From an uncultured Terrimonas sp. (lineage in GTDB: Bacteria; Bacteroidota; Bacteroidia; Chitinophagales; Chitinophagaceae), in NCBI GenBank assembly GCA_946886925.1, contig CAMPJQ010000197.1, forward strand, positions 1-5,814: a stretch of DNA of 5,814 nucleotides. Reading direction: 5' to 3'. A program made the translations under genes and the position numbers. Below the pieces are notes generated by a model, which worked only from the letters and a program-made list of their open reading frames with translations, had not been told where the DNA came from and did no database searches. Shown piece after piece: positions 5,749 to 5,814 of this stretch; within the stretch, counting starts at the first letter, position 1; each line of letters opens with the position of its first letter.

Positions 5749-5814
5749 CTAAAACCAGCGTTTTCTATTGACCTGCTTTTTAAAAATCGTTGATATCCAC
5801 AAGCTGGCTAATAA
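5749..5814 (-). CDS. Possible 3' end of a minus-strand gene entering from the right edge
   Basis: On the minus strand a frame open from the window edge encodes about 21 residues ending in FKKQVNRKRWF before TAG at 5751-5749. A hydrophobic start (LLASLWISTIF) followed by a basic tail would suit the C-terminus of a membrane protein. It is too short to be sure, and a second minus-strand frame also stays open for 10 codons, so the true gene end, if any, is unresolved. The hairpin at 5617-5640 would lie about 110 bp downstream of this stop. Confidence 0.2.
   Translation of the reverse strand, partial: LLASLWISTIFKKQVNRKRWF

Larger units (their letters stand above)
5561..5814. other. Region without a complete gene, upstream of the lpxD-like gene
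   Basis: Together with 5514-5560, the right end holds about 300 bp with no complete gene on either strand. The visible items are the candidate lpxD promoter, the perfect hairpin at 5617-5640, a T7 run at 5701-5707 and a possible minus-strand gene end at 5749-5814. No tRNA, insertion-sequence end or tandem repeat was seen. Confidence 0.5.

Noticed and set aside
5793..5801. ATATCCACA, one mismatch from a DnaA box (TTATCCACA)
   Set aside because: A single near-match with no cluster of boxes and no replication genes nearby is not evidence for an origin.

Overview
The window looks like chromosomal DNA from a Bacteroidota bacterium, most likely the Chitinophagaceae or a close relative. This rests on moderate GC, AT-rich start regions with almost no Shine-Dalgarno sequences, candidate promoters of the Bacteroidota type (TTTG ~20 nt TAnnTTTG), a secreted protein with a CarboxypepD_reg-like domain, and an LpxD-like acyltransferase carrying a signature I associate with this phylum. 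The family-level placement is an inference from sequence style.

Layout, left to right. Positions 1-86 hold a weak terminator-like hairpin and perhaps the tail of an upstream gene. Then come ftsX (87-959, +), the divisome-associated membrane protein, and 27 bp later pheS (987-2018, +), the alpha chain of phenylalanyl-tRNA synthetase. After a repeat-bearing 127-bp gap lies an extended short-chain dehydrogenase/NAD-dependent epimerase (2146-3114, +). A 138-bp gap with three inverted repeats leads to a secreted or surface protein of unknown function (3253-4482, +) with a charged, tandemly repeated C-terminal tail. It converges on an LpxD-like N-acyltransferase (4563-5513, -). The last 301 bp contain the probable lpxD promoter, a perfect 10-bp-stem hairpin and possibly the 3' end of another minus-strand gene.

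The genes do not form one pathway. They are mainly envelope functions (FtsX, the secreted protein, the LpxD-like enzyme) next to a translation enzyme and a generic oxidoreductase. No mobile element, CRISPR array, tRNA, rRNA or defence system is visible, and I found no convincing new multi-gene system.

The most interesting signal is small-scale. The junction between the two convergent genes is a degenerate array of 7-bp units, and the stop codons of both genes lie inside it. On the plus-strand side the units place TGA in all three frames within 17 bp. A related degenerate repeat, sharing a 10-mer with the lpxD end, supplies the pheS stop codon. The repetitive C-terminal tail of the secreted protein shares a 9-mer with the array. 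A second point is that the LpxD-like protein keeps one catalytic histidine but lacks the second active-site histidine of classical LpxD, which suggests a distinct paralogous family.
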